Shown here in pieces: positions 16,057-25,747 of a DNA stretch of 35,653 nucleotides. Under the pieces are notes generated by a model that worked only from the letters and a program-made list of their open reading frames with translations, was not told the origin of the DNA and made no database searches. Source of the DNA: Arenimonas sp. (GTDB taxonomy: Bacteria > Pseudomonadota > Gammaproteobacteria > Xanthomonadales > Xanthomonadaceae); contig NZ_JALHQI010000033.1 in the NCBI RefSeq assembly GCF_022842045.1, positions 1 through 35,653 of the forward strand. The letters are read 5' to 3'. The number at the start of each line of letters is the position of its first letter. Positions within the stretch are counted from its first letter, which is position 1. The position numbers and the translations under genes are program-made.

Positions 16057-17132
16057 TGGCCCTGCACGAACTCCAGGTCGAACTCGGCGCGCGCCGCTAC
16101 CCGATCCGCATCGGCCGCGGCCTGCTCGACCAGCCCGAGGCCCTGGCCGCGCTGGTCACCGGCCGCCACGCGCTGGTGGTCACCGACGGCAACGTCGCCC
16201 CGCACTATCTGGCGCGCGTGCAGTCCGCCCTGGCGGGCAAGGCCGTGCAGGCGCTGGTGCTGCCGCCGGGCGAACAGGAAAAGACCCTGGCCCGCTTCAC
16301 CGAAGTGATGGCCACGCTGGCGGCGATGGGCGCCAGCCGCGATGCCACGGTGGTGGCGCTGGGCGGCGGCGTGGTCGGCGACCTCGCCGGCTTCGCGGCG
16401 GCCTGCTGGATGCGCGGCGTGCGCTTCGTGCAGCTGCCCACCACCCTGCTGGCCATGGTGGATTCGTCAGTGGGCGGCAAGACCGCGGTCGACCTGCCGC
16501 AGGGCAAGAACCTGGTCGGCGCCTTCCACCAGCCGGCGGCCGTGCTGGCCGACACCGCCACCCTCGACACCCTGCCCGAGCGCGAGTTCAGCGCCGGCCT
16601 GGCCGAGGTGGTGAAGTACGGCGCCATCGCCGACGCCGGGTTCTTCGCCTGGCTCGAGGACAACGCCGAGGCGCTGATGGCGCGCAACCCGGACGCCCTC
16701 GCGCACGCGATCGCCACCAGCTGCCGGCACAAGGCCGGCATCGTCGCCCGCGACGAGACCGAGCAGGGCGAGCGCATGCTGCTCAACTTCGGCCACACCT
16801 TCGGCCACGCCATCGAAACCGGCCAGGGCTACGGCGGCCTGCTGCACGGCGAGGCGATCGCGGTGGGCATGGTGCTGGCGGCACGGCTCTCGGCCGACCG
16901 CGGCCGCGCGCCCTGGTCCGACACCGCGCGCCTGGCCGCGCTGCTGGAGCGTTTCGACCTGCCGGTGGCGCTGCCCGCCGGCCTGTCGGGCGAGGCGCTG
17001 CTGGGCCACATGAAGCTCGACAAGAAGGCCGTCTCCGGCCGCATCCGCCTGATCCTGTGGGCCGGCCTGGGCCAGGCCGAGGTCGTCCCCGACGTCCCCG
17101 AGTCCGAGATCCTGCCCGTCCTCGAAGCCTGA
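16056..17132 (+). CDS. aroB: 3-dehydroquinate synthase
   Basis: This NAD- and zinc-dependent enzyme closes DAHP to 3-dehydroquinate in the shikimate pathway. It has 358 residues. Key motifs are [47 protein letters not shown], the metal site [20 protein letters not shown] and MKLDKKA. All expected zinc ligands (Glu in AEVVKYG, His in GHTFGH and LHGE) are present. The start overlaps the aroK stop. A REP-like palindrome begins nine bases after the stop. Confidence 0.98.
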   Translation: MALHELQVELGARRYPIRIGRGLLDQPEALAALVTGRHALVVTDGNVAPHYLARVQSALAGKAVQALVLPPGEQEKTLARFTEVMATLAAMGASRDATVVALGGGVVGDLAGFAAACWMRGVRFVQLPTTLLAMVDSSVGGKTAVDLPQGKNLVGAFHQPAAVLADTATLDTLPEREFSAGLAEVVKYGAIADAGFFAWLEDNAEALMARNPDALAHAIATSCRHKAGIVARDETEQGERMLLNFGHTFGHAIETGQGYGGLLHGEAIAVGMVLAARLSADRGRAPWSDTARLAALLERFDLPVALPAGLSGEALLGHMKLDKKAVSGRIRLILWAGLGQAEVVPDVPESEILPVLEA

Positions 17133-17141
17133 CCCGCGCCC

Positions 17142-17206
17142 TGTAGGAGGGACTTCAGTCCCGAACCCTTTCGGCGGAAAGCCTCGGGACTGAAGTCCCT
17201 CCTACA
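17142..17206. repeat. Perfect 23-bp inverted repeat (REP-like, TGTAGGAGGG type)
   Basis: The arms at 17142-17164 and 17184-17206 are perfect reverse complements over 23 bases, with a 19-base loop that itself contains CTTTC-GGCG-GAAAG. Each arm also folds alone through GGGACT-TC-AGTCCC. The left-arm sequence recurs exactly at 23903-23925. It sits between aroB and the WGR gene, 18 bases before the WGR start codon. It lacks a T-run. Confidence 0.9.
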
Positions 17207-17224
17207 AGGTAGAATCCGCGGCCT

Positions 17225-17479
17225 ATGCGCCTATTGATGCAGCAAAAGCCCTCTGCCGGCGAAGCGCCGAAGTACGTCCAGCTGATGCTCCAGCAGGACC
17301 TGCTCGGCGGCTGGACGCTGCTGCGCGAAACCGGCCAGATCGGCGGCAAGGCCTCGCTCAAGCGCGAACAGTACCTCGAGCGCGGCGCCGCCCTGGCCGC
17401 CTTCGAGAAAGCCCGCGATGCCCAGGTCCGAAAAGGCTTCCTGGTGATGTTCGCCCAAGGCGCCGACGCGCCCCGTTGA
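17225..17479 (+). CDS. Small standalone WGR-domain protein
   Basis: The 84-residue protein is almost entirely a WGR-like domain. It has [20 protein letters not shown] (the W-x-L-x-R-x-x-G-x-I-G core), then [36 protein letters not shown] domains bind nucleic acid in PARPs and appear alone or with other modules in bacteria; no catalytic domain is present here. I believe a similar gene precedes hemE in relatives. The ribosome site is weak (AAGGTAGAAT), and a strong hairpin ends 18 bases upstream. The stop (TGA 17477-17479) is 11 bases before the preferred hemE start. Confidence 0.75.
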   Translation: MRLLMQQKPSAGEAPKYVQLMLQQDLLGGWTLLRETGQIGGKASLKREQYLERGAALAAFEKARDAQVRKGFLVMFAQGADAPR

Positions 17480-17490
17480 CTGGACCTGCC

Positions 17491-18567
17491 GTGACCCTGA
17501 AGAACGACCGCTTCCTGCGCGCCCTGCGGCGCGAGCCCGTGGACTGCACCCCGGTGTGGCTGATGCGCCAGGCCGGCCGCTACCTGCCGGAGTACCGCGC
17601 CACCCGCGCCCAGGCCGGCAGCTTCATGGGCCTGGCCACCAACCCGGAGCTGGCCTGCGAAGTGACGCTGCAGCCGCTGCGCCGCTACGAACTCGACGCC
17701 GCCATCCTGTTCTCCGACATCCTCACCGTGCCCGACGCGATGGGCCTGGGCCTTTACTTCGCCGACGGCGAGGGCCCGAAGTTCGAGCGCCCGGTGCGTA
17801 CGCCGGCCGACATCGCGAAGCTCGCGGTGCCCGACATGGGCAGCTCGCTGCGCTACGTGATGGACGCGGTGAGCCTGATCCGCCGCGAGCTGGACGGCAG
17901 CGTGCCGCTGATCGGTTTCTCCGGCAGCCCGTGGACGCTGGCCTGCTACATGGTGGAAGGCGGCGGCAGCAAGGACTTCGCCCGCATCAAGTCGATGGCG
18001 CTGAACGAACCGGCCGCGCTGCACCGCCTGCTCGAGGTCACCACCGACGCGGTCATCGCCTACCTGGCCGCGCAGCGCGCGGCGGGCGCGCAGGCGCTGC
18101 AGGTGTTCGACACCTGGGGCGGCGTGCTGGCGCCGCACGTTTACCGCGAGTTTTCGCTGCGCTACCTGCAGCGCATCGCCGCCGAACTGCCGCGCGGCGA
18201 CGGCGCCGGGCGCACGCCGCTGATCCTGTTCGGCAAGGGCAATGCGCCCTACCTGGAAGACCTCGCCGCCACCGGCAGCGAGGGCGTCGGCGTGGACTGG
18301 ACCGTTTCGCTGGGCGAGGCTCGCCGCCGCACCGGCGGCCGCGTCGCGCTGCAGGGCAACCTGGACCCGGCGACGCTGTACGCGTCGCCCGAGGGCATCC
18401 GCGCCGAAGTGAAGCGTGCGCTGGACGACTACGCCGCGGCCAACGGCGGCTCGCGCAATGGCCACGTCTTCAACCTCGGCCACGGAATGTCCCCCGACAT
18501 GGACCCGGACCGCGTCGCCGTTCTGGTCGAAGCGGTGCACGAATTCAGCCGGGCGCAGGGTCCGTAG
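17491..18567 (+). CDS. hemE: Uroporphyrinogen decarboxylase
   Basis: It decarboxylates uroporphyrinogen III to coproporphyrinogen III in heme synthesis. It has 358 residues with [17 protein letters not shown] near the N terminus (catalytic Arg region), [15 protein letters not shown] (active-site Asp), [21 protein letters not shown] and FNLGHGM near the end. The start is most likely GTG 17491 ([12 protein letters not shown]), where family members begin; an in-frame TTG at 17476 would overlap the WGR stop. Neither has a strong ribosome site, so coupling to WGR translation is likely. It converges with the TPR gene after 45 bases, in which I see no clear terminator. Confidence 0.97.
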   Translation: MTLKNDRFLRALRREPVDCTPVWLMRQAGRYLPEYRATRAQAGSFMGLATNPELACEVTLQPLRRYELDAAILFSDILTVPDAMGLGLYFADGEGPKFERPVRTPADIAKLAVPDMGSSLRYVMDAVSLIRRELDGSVPLIGFSGSPWTLACYMVEGGGSKDFARIKSMALNEPAALHRLLEVTTDAVIAYLAAQRAAGAQALQVFDTWGGVLAPHVYREFSLRYLQRIAAELPRGDGAGRTPLILFGKGNAPYLEDLAATGSEGVGVDWTVSLGEARRRTGGRVALQGNLDPATLYASPEGIRAEVKRALDDYAAANGGSRNGHVFNLGHGMSPDMDPDRVAVLVEAVHEFSRAQGP

Positions 18568-18612
18568 CAGGCCTCGCGCAGCGCAAGGCAATCGAATCCC
18601 GGGCCCAAGCCC

Positions 18613-20286
18613 CTAGCAGTCCATGTACTCGCACCAATCGTCGTAGTCCTCGTACTCCTCACCGTACTGGGCTTTCGACACCGGCTTGCCGACGAGAATG
18701 TCACGGGCCGCCTGCACGGCGTCATCGGCCGTGGTTGGCGCCCGCGCATTGAGCGTAGCCAGCATCTTTTCGGCCGGCACCCCGGCAGCGCGCCCCGCCG
18801 CGGCCCAGTATTCCCAGTTCATCGACACGCGCCCTGGGTAGAGCGCCAGGAACTGCTCGAAGTCGCGGTACGAATCCTGCGCACGATCCAGCTTCGCGCG
18901 CACGGTGCCCCGGTTGTTCCACGCCCACACATACTTCGGATCCAGCGAAAGCAGGCGCGAGTAGTCGGCCTCGGCGGCTTCCCAGTTACCAAGCGCAGTA
19001 TGGGACTGCGCGCGCCAGAACAGGCTGTGGGTGCGCGTGGGCTCGATGGCCAGGGCCTGGGTCTCGTCCTCGATGGCCCCGGCGTAGTCGCCGAGGTTGC
19101 GCCGTGCCAGGCCGCGCTGGGTCCAGCCGCCAATCTCCTCGGGGACCTCCGTAAGGTAAATGGTGGAAATTTCGGCAAGCCCCGTCCAGTTCTGACCCTC
19201 CCTCAAGATGCGCGACATGCCTTGGAAGAATTTTCGAAAGGAATCGGCGGAACCCTCGGCGTCCGAGATTTCGGCAGCCTTTGTCAGTGCGGCCCTCGCT
19301 TCCTCCTCGCTTGCCGGCCCCAGTACGATTACGCGCGTCAGGTCCAGCGCCGCCTCCAGGGACTGCGGCTCCAGCGCGGCAACGCGGGCGTAATCGTCGC
19401 GAGCGGCTTCATAGCGCGTTGCCGCCTCGTGCAGGCGCCCGCGCGCCCGCAACGCGCCCACGTTGCGCGGCTCGCTGGCGATCACCCGCCCATAGGCCTC
19501 GATTGCCAGGTCGGGCTGGCGCCGCCGCTCGTGGTAGGCCGCCAGCGGTATCAACACCGAAGCCTCCGGCAGGATGCGCGCTGCATCGTTGAACGCCGAC
19601 AAGGCTTCCTGGTGACGACCCAGCCTTTCAAGGGTCAGCGGCACGTTGACCAGGGGACCGGCGTGCCGGGGCGCGATGCGGCGGGCCTCGAGGTGCTGGT
19701 CCAGCGCCTCGGCGTGCCGGTCTTGCGAGGCCAGCGCCAGGCCCAGGTTCTGCCACAAGGGCGCCGAGCGCGGTTCGCGCGCGATGCCTGCGCGCCAGTC
19801 GCGCTCGGCTTCTGCGTAGCGTTTGGCGTTGTAGTGGATGAAGCCCCGCGTCAGGTAGGGCGCGTACCAGTCGGGTTCAAGCCGCATCGCCTCATTGCAG
19901 GCCGCCAGGGCAGCGGCCTCTTGGGCTGCGCCCTGGGTCGAACCGATGACGCAGCGCTGCTGGTAGGCCGCGCCCAACTCCCGGCCCGAGGCGATTGCGC
20001 GATCAATGGCCCGGTTGGCCTCGTCGACCTTGCCGGCGCGGTAGAGCATGTTGGCCACGCTGGCGGCGCCCAGCGGGTGGCCGTCCGCCTCGCACTTTCG
20101 GGCCGCCGCCAGTCCGAGCTCGACCAGCGCATTGTCGGTGAAGGTATCGCCATCGGGATCAATCGCCTGCCAGGCGGTGGCGCACAGTTTCACCACCGAC
20201 TCCTCGAGCGCCGCCTCTGCGGGCGGTACCCAACATCCCAGGCCCAGAACCAGTGCGGCGCCCACGTTGCCAGCAAGATTTCGCAT
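18613..20286 (-). CDS. Exported tetratricopeptide repeat protein
   Basis: The protein of 557 residues has an N-terminal signal peptide (NVGAALVLGLGCWVPPAEA, cleavage near residue 25) and then TPR-like repeats over most of its length. Clear units include APYLTRGFIHYNAKRYAEAE, APLWQNLGLALASQDRHAEA and WAWNNRGTVRAKLDRAQDSY. It ends in a short acidic, aromatic tail with two cysteines (YGEEYEDYDDWCEYMDC). It is probably periplasmic and scaffolding; no specific partner can be named. Two ATGs six bases apart are possible starts (20292 and 20286); I prefer 20286 because GGGGGAG is eight bases before it and only two before the other. It is downstream of the hybrid kinase on the same strand, with a candidate terminator between. 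Confidence 0.85.
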   Translation of the reverse strand: MRNLAGNVGAALVLGLGCWVPPAEAALEESVVKLCATAWQAIDPDGDTFTDNALVELGLAAARKCEADGHPLGAASVANMLYRAGKVDEANRAIDRAIASGRELGAAYQQRCVIGSTQGAAQEAAALAACNEAMRLEPDWYAPYLTRGFIHYNAKRYAEAERDWRAGIAREPRSAPLWQNLGLALASQDRHAEALDQHLEARRIAPRHAGPLVNVPLTLERLGRHQEALSAFNDAARILPEASVLIPLAAYHERRRQPDLAIEAYGRVIASEPRNVGALRARGRLHEAATRYEAARDDYARVAALEPQSLEAALDLTRVIVLGPASEEEARAALTKAAEISDAEGSADSFRKFFQGMSRILREGQNWTGLAEISTIYLTEVPEEIGGWTQRGLARRNLGDYAGAIEDETQALAIEPTRTHSLFWRAQSHTALGNWEAAEADYSRLLSLDPKYVWAWNNRGTVRAKLDRAQDSYRDFEQFLALYPGRVSMNWEYWAAAGRAAGVPAEKMLATLNARAPTTADDAVQAARDILVGKPVSKAQYGEEYEDYDDWCEYMDC

Positions 20287-20333
20287 CTGCATGTCTCCCC
20301 CTGAGACTGTGTTTGCGGCCGGAGAGTTATCAC

Positions 20334-20363
20334 AAAAACGGGGCCGCTAACGTGAAGCCGGCC
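20334..20363 (-). terminator. Candidate intrinsic terminator at the end of the hybrid kinase gene
   Basis: On the minus strand GGCC-(G)-GCT pairs with AGC-GGCC around a seven-base loop (20342-20363), and after CCG comes TTTTT (20334-20338). The stem has one bulged base and overlaps the kinase stop codon. It would separate the kinase from the TPR gene, at least partly. Confidence 0.4.
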
Positions 20364-22020
20364 GGGGGCCCTCCTGCCGGAGCCCAAGTATGGCCGCCGC
20401 CAGCAGCTCGCCCGTCACCGGTTTGCGCAGGAAGCCGTCCATGCCCGCGGCGCGTGCCTCGGGCTCGGCCTGCGGGTCGGCGCGGGCGGTGAGCGCGAGC
20501 AGCGGCAGCGTTTCGCCGCGGGCGCGCAGCAGCCGCGCCAGCTGCAGGCCGTCGATGCCCGGCAGGTCGAGGTCGAGCACCGCCAGGTCGTAGTCGGCGG
20601 TGGCCAGCTCGGCCAGTGCCGCGAGGCCGTGCGGCACGTGGCGCACGTGGTGCCCCTGCTGCTGCAGCAGCGCCGCCACTACTTCGGCAACGACCGCATC
20701 GTCCTCGACCAGCAGCAGGCGCCGCGCCGACGTGCTTCGCGTGACCGGGCGCACATCGGGTTCGGGTACGGAAACCGCCGGCAGCGGCAGGCTGACCTGG
20801 AAGCGCGCGCCCTGCCCCGGTGAACTCTGCACCGAGATGCCGCCACCCATCGCCACGGCCAGCTCGCGGCAGATCGCCAGGCCCAGCCCGGTGCCGCCGC
20901 TGCCGCTGCTTCCGCCGCCCTGCCCGGCCGCGCCCTGCTCGAAGCGCCGGAACAGCCGCGCCTGCTGCTCGGCGTCCAGCCCCGGCCCGCTGTCGTGCAC
21001 CGACAGCACCAGACCTTGGGACTCGCCCGGCGCCACCTGCAGGCTCACTTCGCCCGCATCGCAGAACTTGATGGCGTTGTGGCCGAGGTTGAACAGGATC
21101 TGCCGCAGGCGCGTGGCGTCGCCCGACAGCGCGTCCGGCAGCCCGGGCGCGCAGGCCAGCCGGAAGCGCAGGCCCTTGGCCTCGGCCAGCGGGCGCAGCA
21201 GGTCGGCCACTTCATCGAGCAGCGGCCGCAGCCGGAACGGCGCCACCACCAGCTCCAGCCGCCCGGCCTCGATGCGCGCGAGGTCGAGCGCATCGTTCAC
21301 CAGCCGCAGCAGGTGCTGGCCGGCGCGCTGGATGGCCTCGACCTGCCCGCGCTGGCGCGCATCGAGCGCACTGCCCTGCAGCAGCTCGGCCATGCCCAGC
21401 ACGCCGGTCATCGGCGTGCGGATTTCGTGGCCCAGCGTGGCCAGGAAGCGGCTCTTGGCCTCGGAGTGCTGCTCGGCCAGCTGCTGCCGCGCCCGCGTCA
21501 TGCGCCAGGCCTCACGCCGGCGATGGCGGGCGCGCAGCTCGCGGCTCAGCAAAGCGGCCAGCACCAGCCCCAGCAGGCCGAACAGCGCGAGCGCATATTG
21601 TCCCTGCCACCACGGCGGCTCGACCCACACGGCGATGCGCGGCAGTTCGCGCCACTCGCCGCCGACCGCCGACCAGGCAATGCGCAGCTGGTAGCTGCCC
21701 GGCTCCAGCCGGTGGAACAGGCGCTCGCCCAGCGGCTCGGGCTCCATCCAGCCCGGATCGTGCCCCTGCAGTTGGAAGCGGATGCGCGGCGAGGGCGCGC
21801 CCACCGTCGGCGCCACGCGCACGCGCAGCGCCTCATCGCCCGGCTGAAGCCGCAGCAGCCGCGCGTCCACGGGCACGGCCAACACCTGGCCACCGCGAAT
21901 GCGCTGGAGGGCCGACACTTCGGGCGCGGCGGCCGCCACGGGCGCGCCGGCCAGCGCCAGGCACAGCCAAAGCAGCCATCGGCGACACGCGCCGTGCGCA
22001 ACATTGGGTTTCGGCCCCAT
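20347..22020 (-). CDS. Membrane hybrid histidine kinase with a lone Y_Y_Y-type sensor domain
   Basis: The protein has 557 residues. Order: signal or first membrane segment (RRWLLWLCLALAGAPVAA), a periplasmic Y_Y_Y-like beta domain (about 40-135; RFQLQGHDPGWMEPEP, then FHRLEPGSYQLRIAW), a membrane helix (about 138-160), and a HisKA domain with FLATLGHEIRTPM (H about 198). HATPase follows (GHNAIKF, DSGPGLD, GTGLGLAIC), then a receiver with phospho-Asp in AVLDLDLPGIDG (about 481) and RKPV. In related kinases the Y_Y_Y domain follows a long two-component propeller; none is present here. The start is ATG 22020 with GGAGGG four bases upstream; a GTG 15 bases earlier is unlikely. No HPt or output regulator gene is adjacent. 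Confidence 0.9.
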   Translation of the reverse strand: MGPKPNVAHGACRRWLLWLCLALAGAPVAAAAPEVSALQRIRGGQVLAVPVDARLLRLQPGDEALRVRVAPTVGAPSPRIRFQLQGHDPGWMEPEPLGERLFHRLEPGSYQLRIAWSAVGGEWRELPRIAVWVEPPWWQGQYALALFGLLGLVLAALLSRELRARHRRREAWRMTRARQQLAEQHSEAKSRFLATLGHEIRTPMTGVLGMAELLQGSALDARQRGQVEAIQRAGQHLLRLVNDALDLARIEAGRLELVVAPFRLRPLLDEVADLLRPLAEAKGLRFRLACAPGLPDALSGDATRLRQILFNLGHNAIKFCDAGEVSLQVAPGESQGLVLSVHDSGPGLDAEQQARLFRRFEQGAAGQGGGSSGSGGTGLGLAICRELAVAMGGGISVQSSPGQGARFQVSLPLPAVSVPEPDVRPVTRSTSARRLLLVEDDAVVAEVVAALLQQQGHHVRHVPHGLAALAELATADYDLAVLDLDLPGIDGLQLARLLRARGETLPLLALTARADPQAEPEARAAGMDGFLRKPVTGELLAAAILGLRQEGPRPASR

Positions 22021-22088
22021 GCACCCTCCATTCACCCGGTCGGCCTAGACTACGGCCAGGCCCGCTCCCGGGCTGTAGGAGAACGCCG

Positions 22089-22733
22089 ATGCGTGTGCTG
22101 GCCGGAGGGCTGCCCGTCTTGCTGCTGCTCGCCTTCGCCGACCCGGCCCGGGCGGCGGCGCGCGAATACCAGCTCGACCCGGTGCACACCCGCATCGCCT
22201 TCCAGGTCGACCACGCCGGGTTCTCGCGCGCCATCGGCACCTTCTCGGGCGCCACCGGCACGCTGCGGTTCGACCCGCGCGACTGGACCACCGCGACGCT
22301 CGAAGTCGAAATCCCGCTGGCCAGCCTCGACCTCGGCGACCCGACCTGGCGCGAACGCGTGCTCGACCGCACCTTCCTCGACGCCGGGGCGCAGCCGACG
22401 GCGCGCTTCACCTCCACCCGCGTCGAGCCGACCGGCGACGACACGGCCCACGTCTTCGGCGACCTGAGCCTGCGCGGCACCACCCGCGAGGTGATGCTGG
22501 ACGTGCGGCTCAACGCCCTCAAGCGCCACCCGCTCACCTTCAAGCGCACCGCCGGCTTCTCGGCCACCGGGCGGCTGGTGCGCCAGGACTTCGGCATGAC
22601 CGCCTGGGAACGCCTGGTCGGCGCCGAAGTCACGCTGCAGATCGAAGCCGAAGCCATCCGCGGCCGCGCCGGCGGCGACGACGAATCGGAACCCACCCCC
22701 GACCGGGAGAACGACGATGCCGATCAAGAATGA
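22089..22733 (+). CDS. YceI family periplasmic protein (first copy)
   Basis: The 214-residue protein has a signal peptide (cleavage near ARA-AAR, about residue 23) and a YceI lipocalin-like barrel that binds polyisoprenoid-type lipids in characterised members. Motifs: YQLDPVHTRIAFQVDHAGFS, IGTFSGATGTLRFDP, FLDAGAQPTARFTSTRV, GDLSLRGTTREVMLDV and QDFGMTAWERLVGAEV. It ends with an acidic tail (GGDDESEPTPDRENDDADQE) that runs over the ribosome site and start of the next gene (17-base overlap). The ribosome site TAGGAG is part of a CTGTAGGAG sequence. Confidence 0.93.
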   Translation: MRVLAGGLPVLLLLAFADPARAAAREYQLDPVHTRIAFQVDHAGFSRAIGTFSGATGTLRFDPRDWTTATLEVEIPLASLDLGDPTWRERVLDRTFLDAGAQPTARFTSTRVEPTGDDTAHVFGDLSLRGTTREVMLDVRLNALKRHPLTFKRTAGFSATGRLVRQDFGMTAWERLVGAEVTLQIEAEAIRGRAGGDDESEPTPDRENDDADQE

Positions 22734-23307
22734 CGCCGACCGCTGGGGCTTCGTCAGCCTCGGCATCCACTGGCTCACGGTGGCGATGGTGCTGGGCCTG
22801 GTGCTCGTGGGCTTCATCATGCAGGAGCTGCCGAACTCGTCGACCAAATCCGAGCTGTACTCGCTGCACAAGACCTTCGGCCTCACGGTGCTGGGCCTGA
22901 CCGTGCTGCGGCTGCTGTGGCGGCTGTTCGCTGGCGCGCCCGCGCCGGTGGCGGGCACACCGCGCTGGCAGTCGGCGATCGCCAGCGCCACCCACGGCGT
23001 GCTGTACCTGATCCTGCTCGCGATGCCGCTCAGCGGCTGGCTGTTCCACTCGGCGTCCGGCTTCCCGCCGCGCAACCTGAGCTGGTTCGGCCTGTTCAAG
23101 CTGCCCAGCCTGAGCGACCGCGACCCGGCCCTGCGCGATTTCGCGCTGGCCGCGCACGAGTGGCTGTTCATCGCGCTGGCGGTGATCGTCACGGTGCATG
23201 CGCTGGCCGCGCTCAAGCACCACTACGTCGACCGCGACCGCACGCTGGCGCGCATGCTGCCGCTGGCCAAACCCGCGCCCAAACCCGAAGACACCCCCGG
23301 AGCCTGA
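22717..23307 (+). CDS. Cytochrome b561
   Basis: This is a four-helix inner-membrane di-heme cytochrome b of the bacterial b561 (CybB/YodB) type, 196 residues. Candidate heme histidines lie in SLGIHWLTVAM, SLHKTFGL, SATHGVLYL and in the last helix region VTVHALAALKHHY. The loop between helices 3 and 4 contains NLSWFGLFKLPSL, typical of the family. It is thought to pass electrons between quinol and periplasmic acceptors. It overlaps the upstream YceI gene by 17 bases and is followed by a second YceI gene after two bases, as in yceJ-yceI operons. Confidence 0.94.
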   Translation: MPIKNDADRWGFVSLGIHWLTVAMVLGLVLVGFIMQELPNSSTKSELYSLHKTFGLTVLGLTVLRLLWRLFAGAPAPVAGTPRWQSAIASATHGVLYLILLAMPLSGWLFHSASGFPPRNLSWFGLFKLPSLSDRDPALRDFALAAHEWLFIALAVIVTVHALAALKHHYVDRDRTLARMLPLAKPAPKPEDTPGA

Positions 23308-23309
23308 CC

Positions 23310-23855
23310 ATGCGACTGCCTTTCCTGCTCACCCTGCTGCTGGCCGCCGCCAGCGCCAGCGCGGCCGACTACACCGCCCAGCCCGGCTCGACCCTTGGCT
23401 TCGCGGGCAACTACCAGGGCGAGTCCTTCTCGGGCCGCTTCTCGAAGTTCACGCCGGCGATCCGCTTCGATCCCGCCGACCTGGCCACGGCGCGCTTCGA
23501 CGTGCGCATTAACGTCGCCAGCGCCAGCACCGGCAATCCCGACTACGACGGCGAGATGCTGGGCGCGGCCTTCCTGAACAGCGTCGCACAGCCGGAAGCG
23601 CGCTACGTCGCCACTAGGTTCCGCGCGCTGGGCGGCAACCGCTTCGTGGCCGAGGGCCAGCTGACGCTGCGCGGCATCACGCAGCCCGCGCCGCTCACCT
23701 TCACCTGGACCGCGGGCGAGAAGCCGGTGCTGGCGGGCGAGGCAGTGCTCAGGCGCCTGCAGTTCGACGTGGGCACCGGCGACTGGAGCGATCCCGAAGT
23801 GATCGCCGACGAAGTGAAGGTGGTGACGCGGCTGGTGCTGGCGCCTTCGAAGTAA
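23310..23855 (+). CDS. YceI family periplasmic protein (second copy)
   Basis: The 181-residue protein has a signal peptide (FLLTLLLAAASASA, cleavage before ADYT) and a YceI barrel: STLGFAGNYQGESFSGRF, FTPAIRFDPADLATARFDV, GEMLGAAFLNSVAQPEARY, GQLTLRGITQPAPL and GTGDWSDPEVIADEV. The last motif matches the subgroup found next to cytochrome b561. It differs clearly from the first YceI copy, so this looks like two subfamilies rather than a recent duplication. The ATG is two bases after the b561 stop. A REP-like repeat pair begins 16 bases past its stop. Confidence 0.93.
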   Translation: MRLPFLLTLLLAAASASAADYTAQPGSTLGFAGNYQGESFSGRFSKFTPAIRFDPADLATARFDVRINVASASTGNPDYDGEMLGAAFLNSVAQPEARYVATRFRALGGNRFVAEGQLTLRGITQPAPLTFTWTAGEKPVLAGEAVLRRLQFDVGTGDWSDPEVIADEVKVVTRLVLAPSK

Positions 23856-23871
23856 GGCTTGGCGTAAAGCG

Positions 23872-23925
23872 TCGGGCCTGAAGGCCCTCCTGCAGGGCCG
23901 CGTGTAGGAGGGACTTCAGTCCCGA
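23872..23925. repeat. REP-like inverted pair (second locus)
   Basis: The unit at 23903-23925 is identical to the left arm at 17142-17164. The unit at 23872-23894 is its reverse complement with 20 of 23 positions matching; the spacer is eight bases. Two of the three differences (A to C and T to G) lie opposite each other in the internal hairpin, so that stem is kept (GGGCCT-GA-AGGCCC). It fills the 76 bases between the YceI and glutaredoxin-like genes, which converge. Confidence 0.85.
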
Positions 23926-23931
23926 AGCTTT

Positions 23932-24159
23932 TCAGCCCGCCAGGAACCGCCGCACGGCCTCGCCCGAAAACGGCCAATCCAGCTCCGCCCCGTCCGGCTC
24001 GCGCCGCAGCACGGGAATGCGCGCGCCATAGCGCGCCTCCAGCGCCGCATCGCCATCGATCCACAGCGATTCGAAATCCGCCACGCCGGCGGCGGCCAGC
24101 TGTTCCCAGGCCAGGTCGCACAGGTGGCAGTCGTCGCGCTGGATCAGGGTCGGTGGCAT
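23932..24159 (-). CDS. Glutaredoxin-like (DUF836) thioredoxin-fold protein
   Basis: The 75-residue protein has the redox motif CHLC (C11, C14) directly after the first strand (PPTLIQRDDCHLCDLAW), then a helix (EQLAAAGVADF) and the cis-proline region YGARIPVLRREPDG. It fits the DUF836 glutaredoxin-like family, whose partner is unknown. The start MPPTLIQ (24159) was chosen because the longer frame from 24210 adds a non-conserved Arg-rich stretch. It lies between the second REP-like locus and the divergent serine dehydratase gene. Confidence 0.85.
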   Translation of the reverse strand: MPPTLIQRDDCHLCDLAWEQLAAAGVADFESLWIDGDAALEARYGARIPVLRREPDGAELDWPFSGEAVRRFLAG

Positions 24160-24245
24160 GGCGTGGCCGGCAGTTCGCCGGCGTACAGTCGCTTCGGCGG
24201 GATGGCGCATAGAATAACGGCCTTCCCCAGGAACCCGCGCATCCC

Positions 24246-25628
<1,383 letters not shown>

Positions 25629-25747
25629 CGCCCCGCCTCTGACGTGCGCCGGGCGCACGCCGGAGGGTGGGGAAGTGTGATGGGGGCGCTTGCCGGGACG
25701 GGGGCGCAGGCGCGATAGTCGGGGCAAGCCTGCCAAGGGACGTCCAC

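Noticed and set aside
17142-17206. The palindrome after aroB as an intrinsic terminator
   Set aside because: There is no T-run after either arm, and the same unit occurs in a different setting at 23903.
25629-25747. A c-di-GMP riboswitch upstream of the diguanylate cyclase
   Set aside because: I looked for the GEMM consensus core and found only a short GC hairpin; no match could be made.
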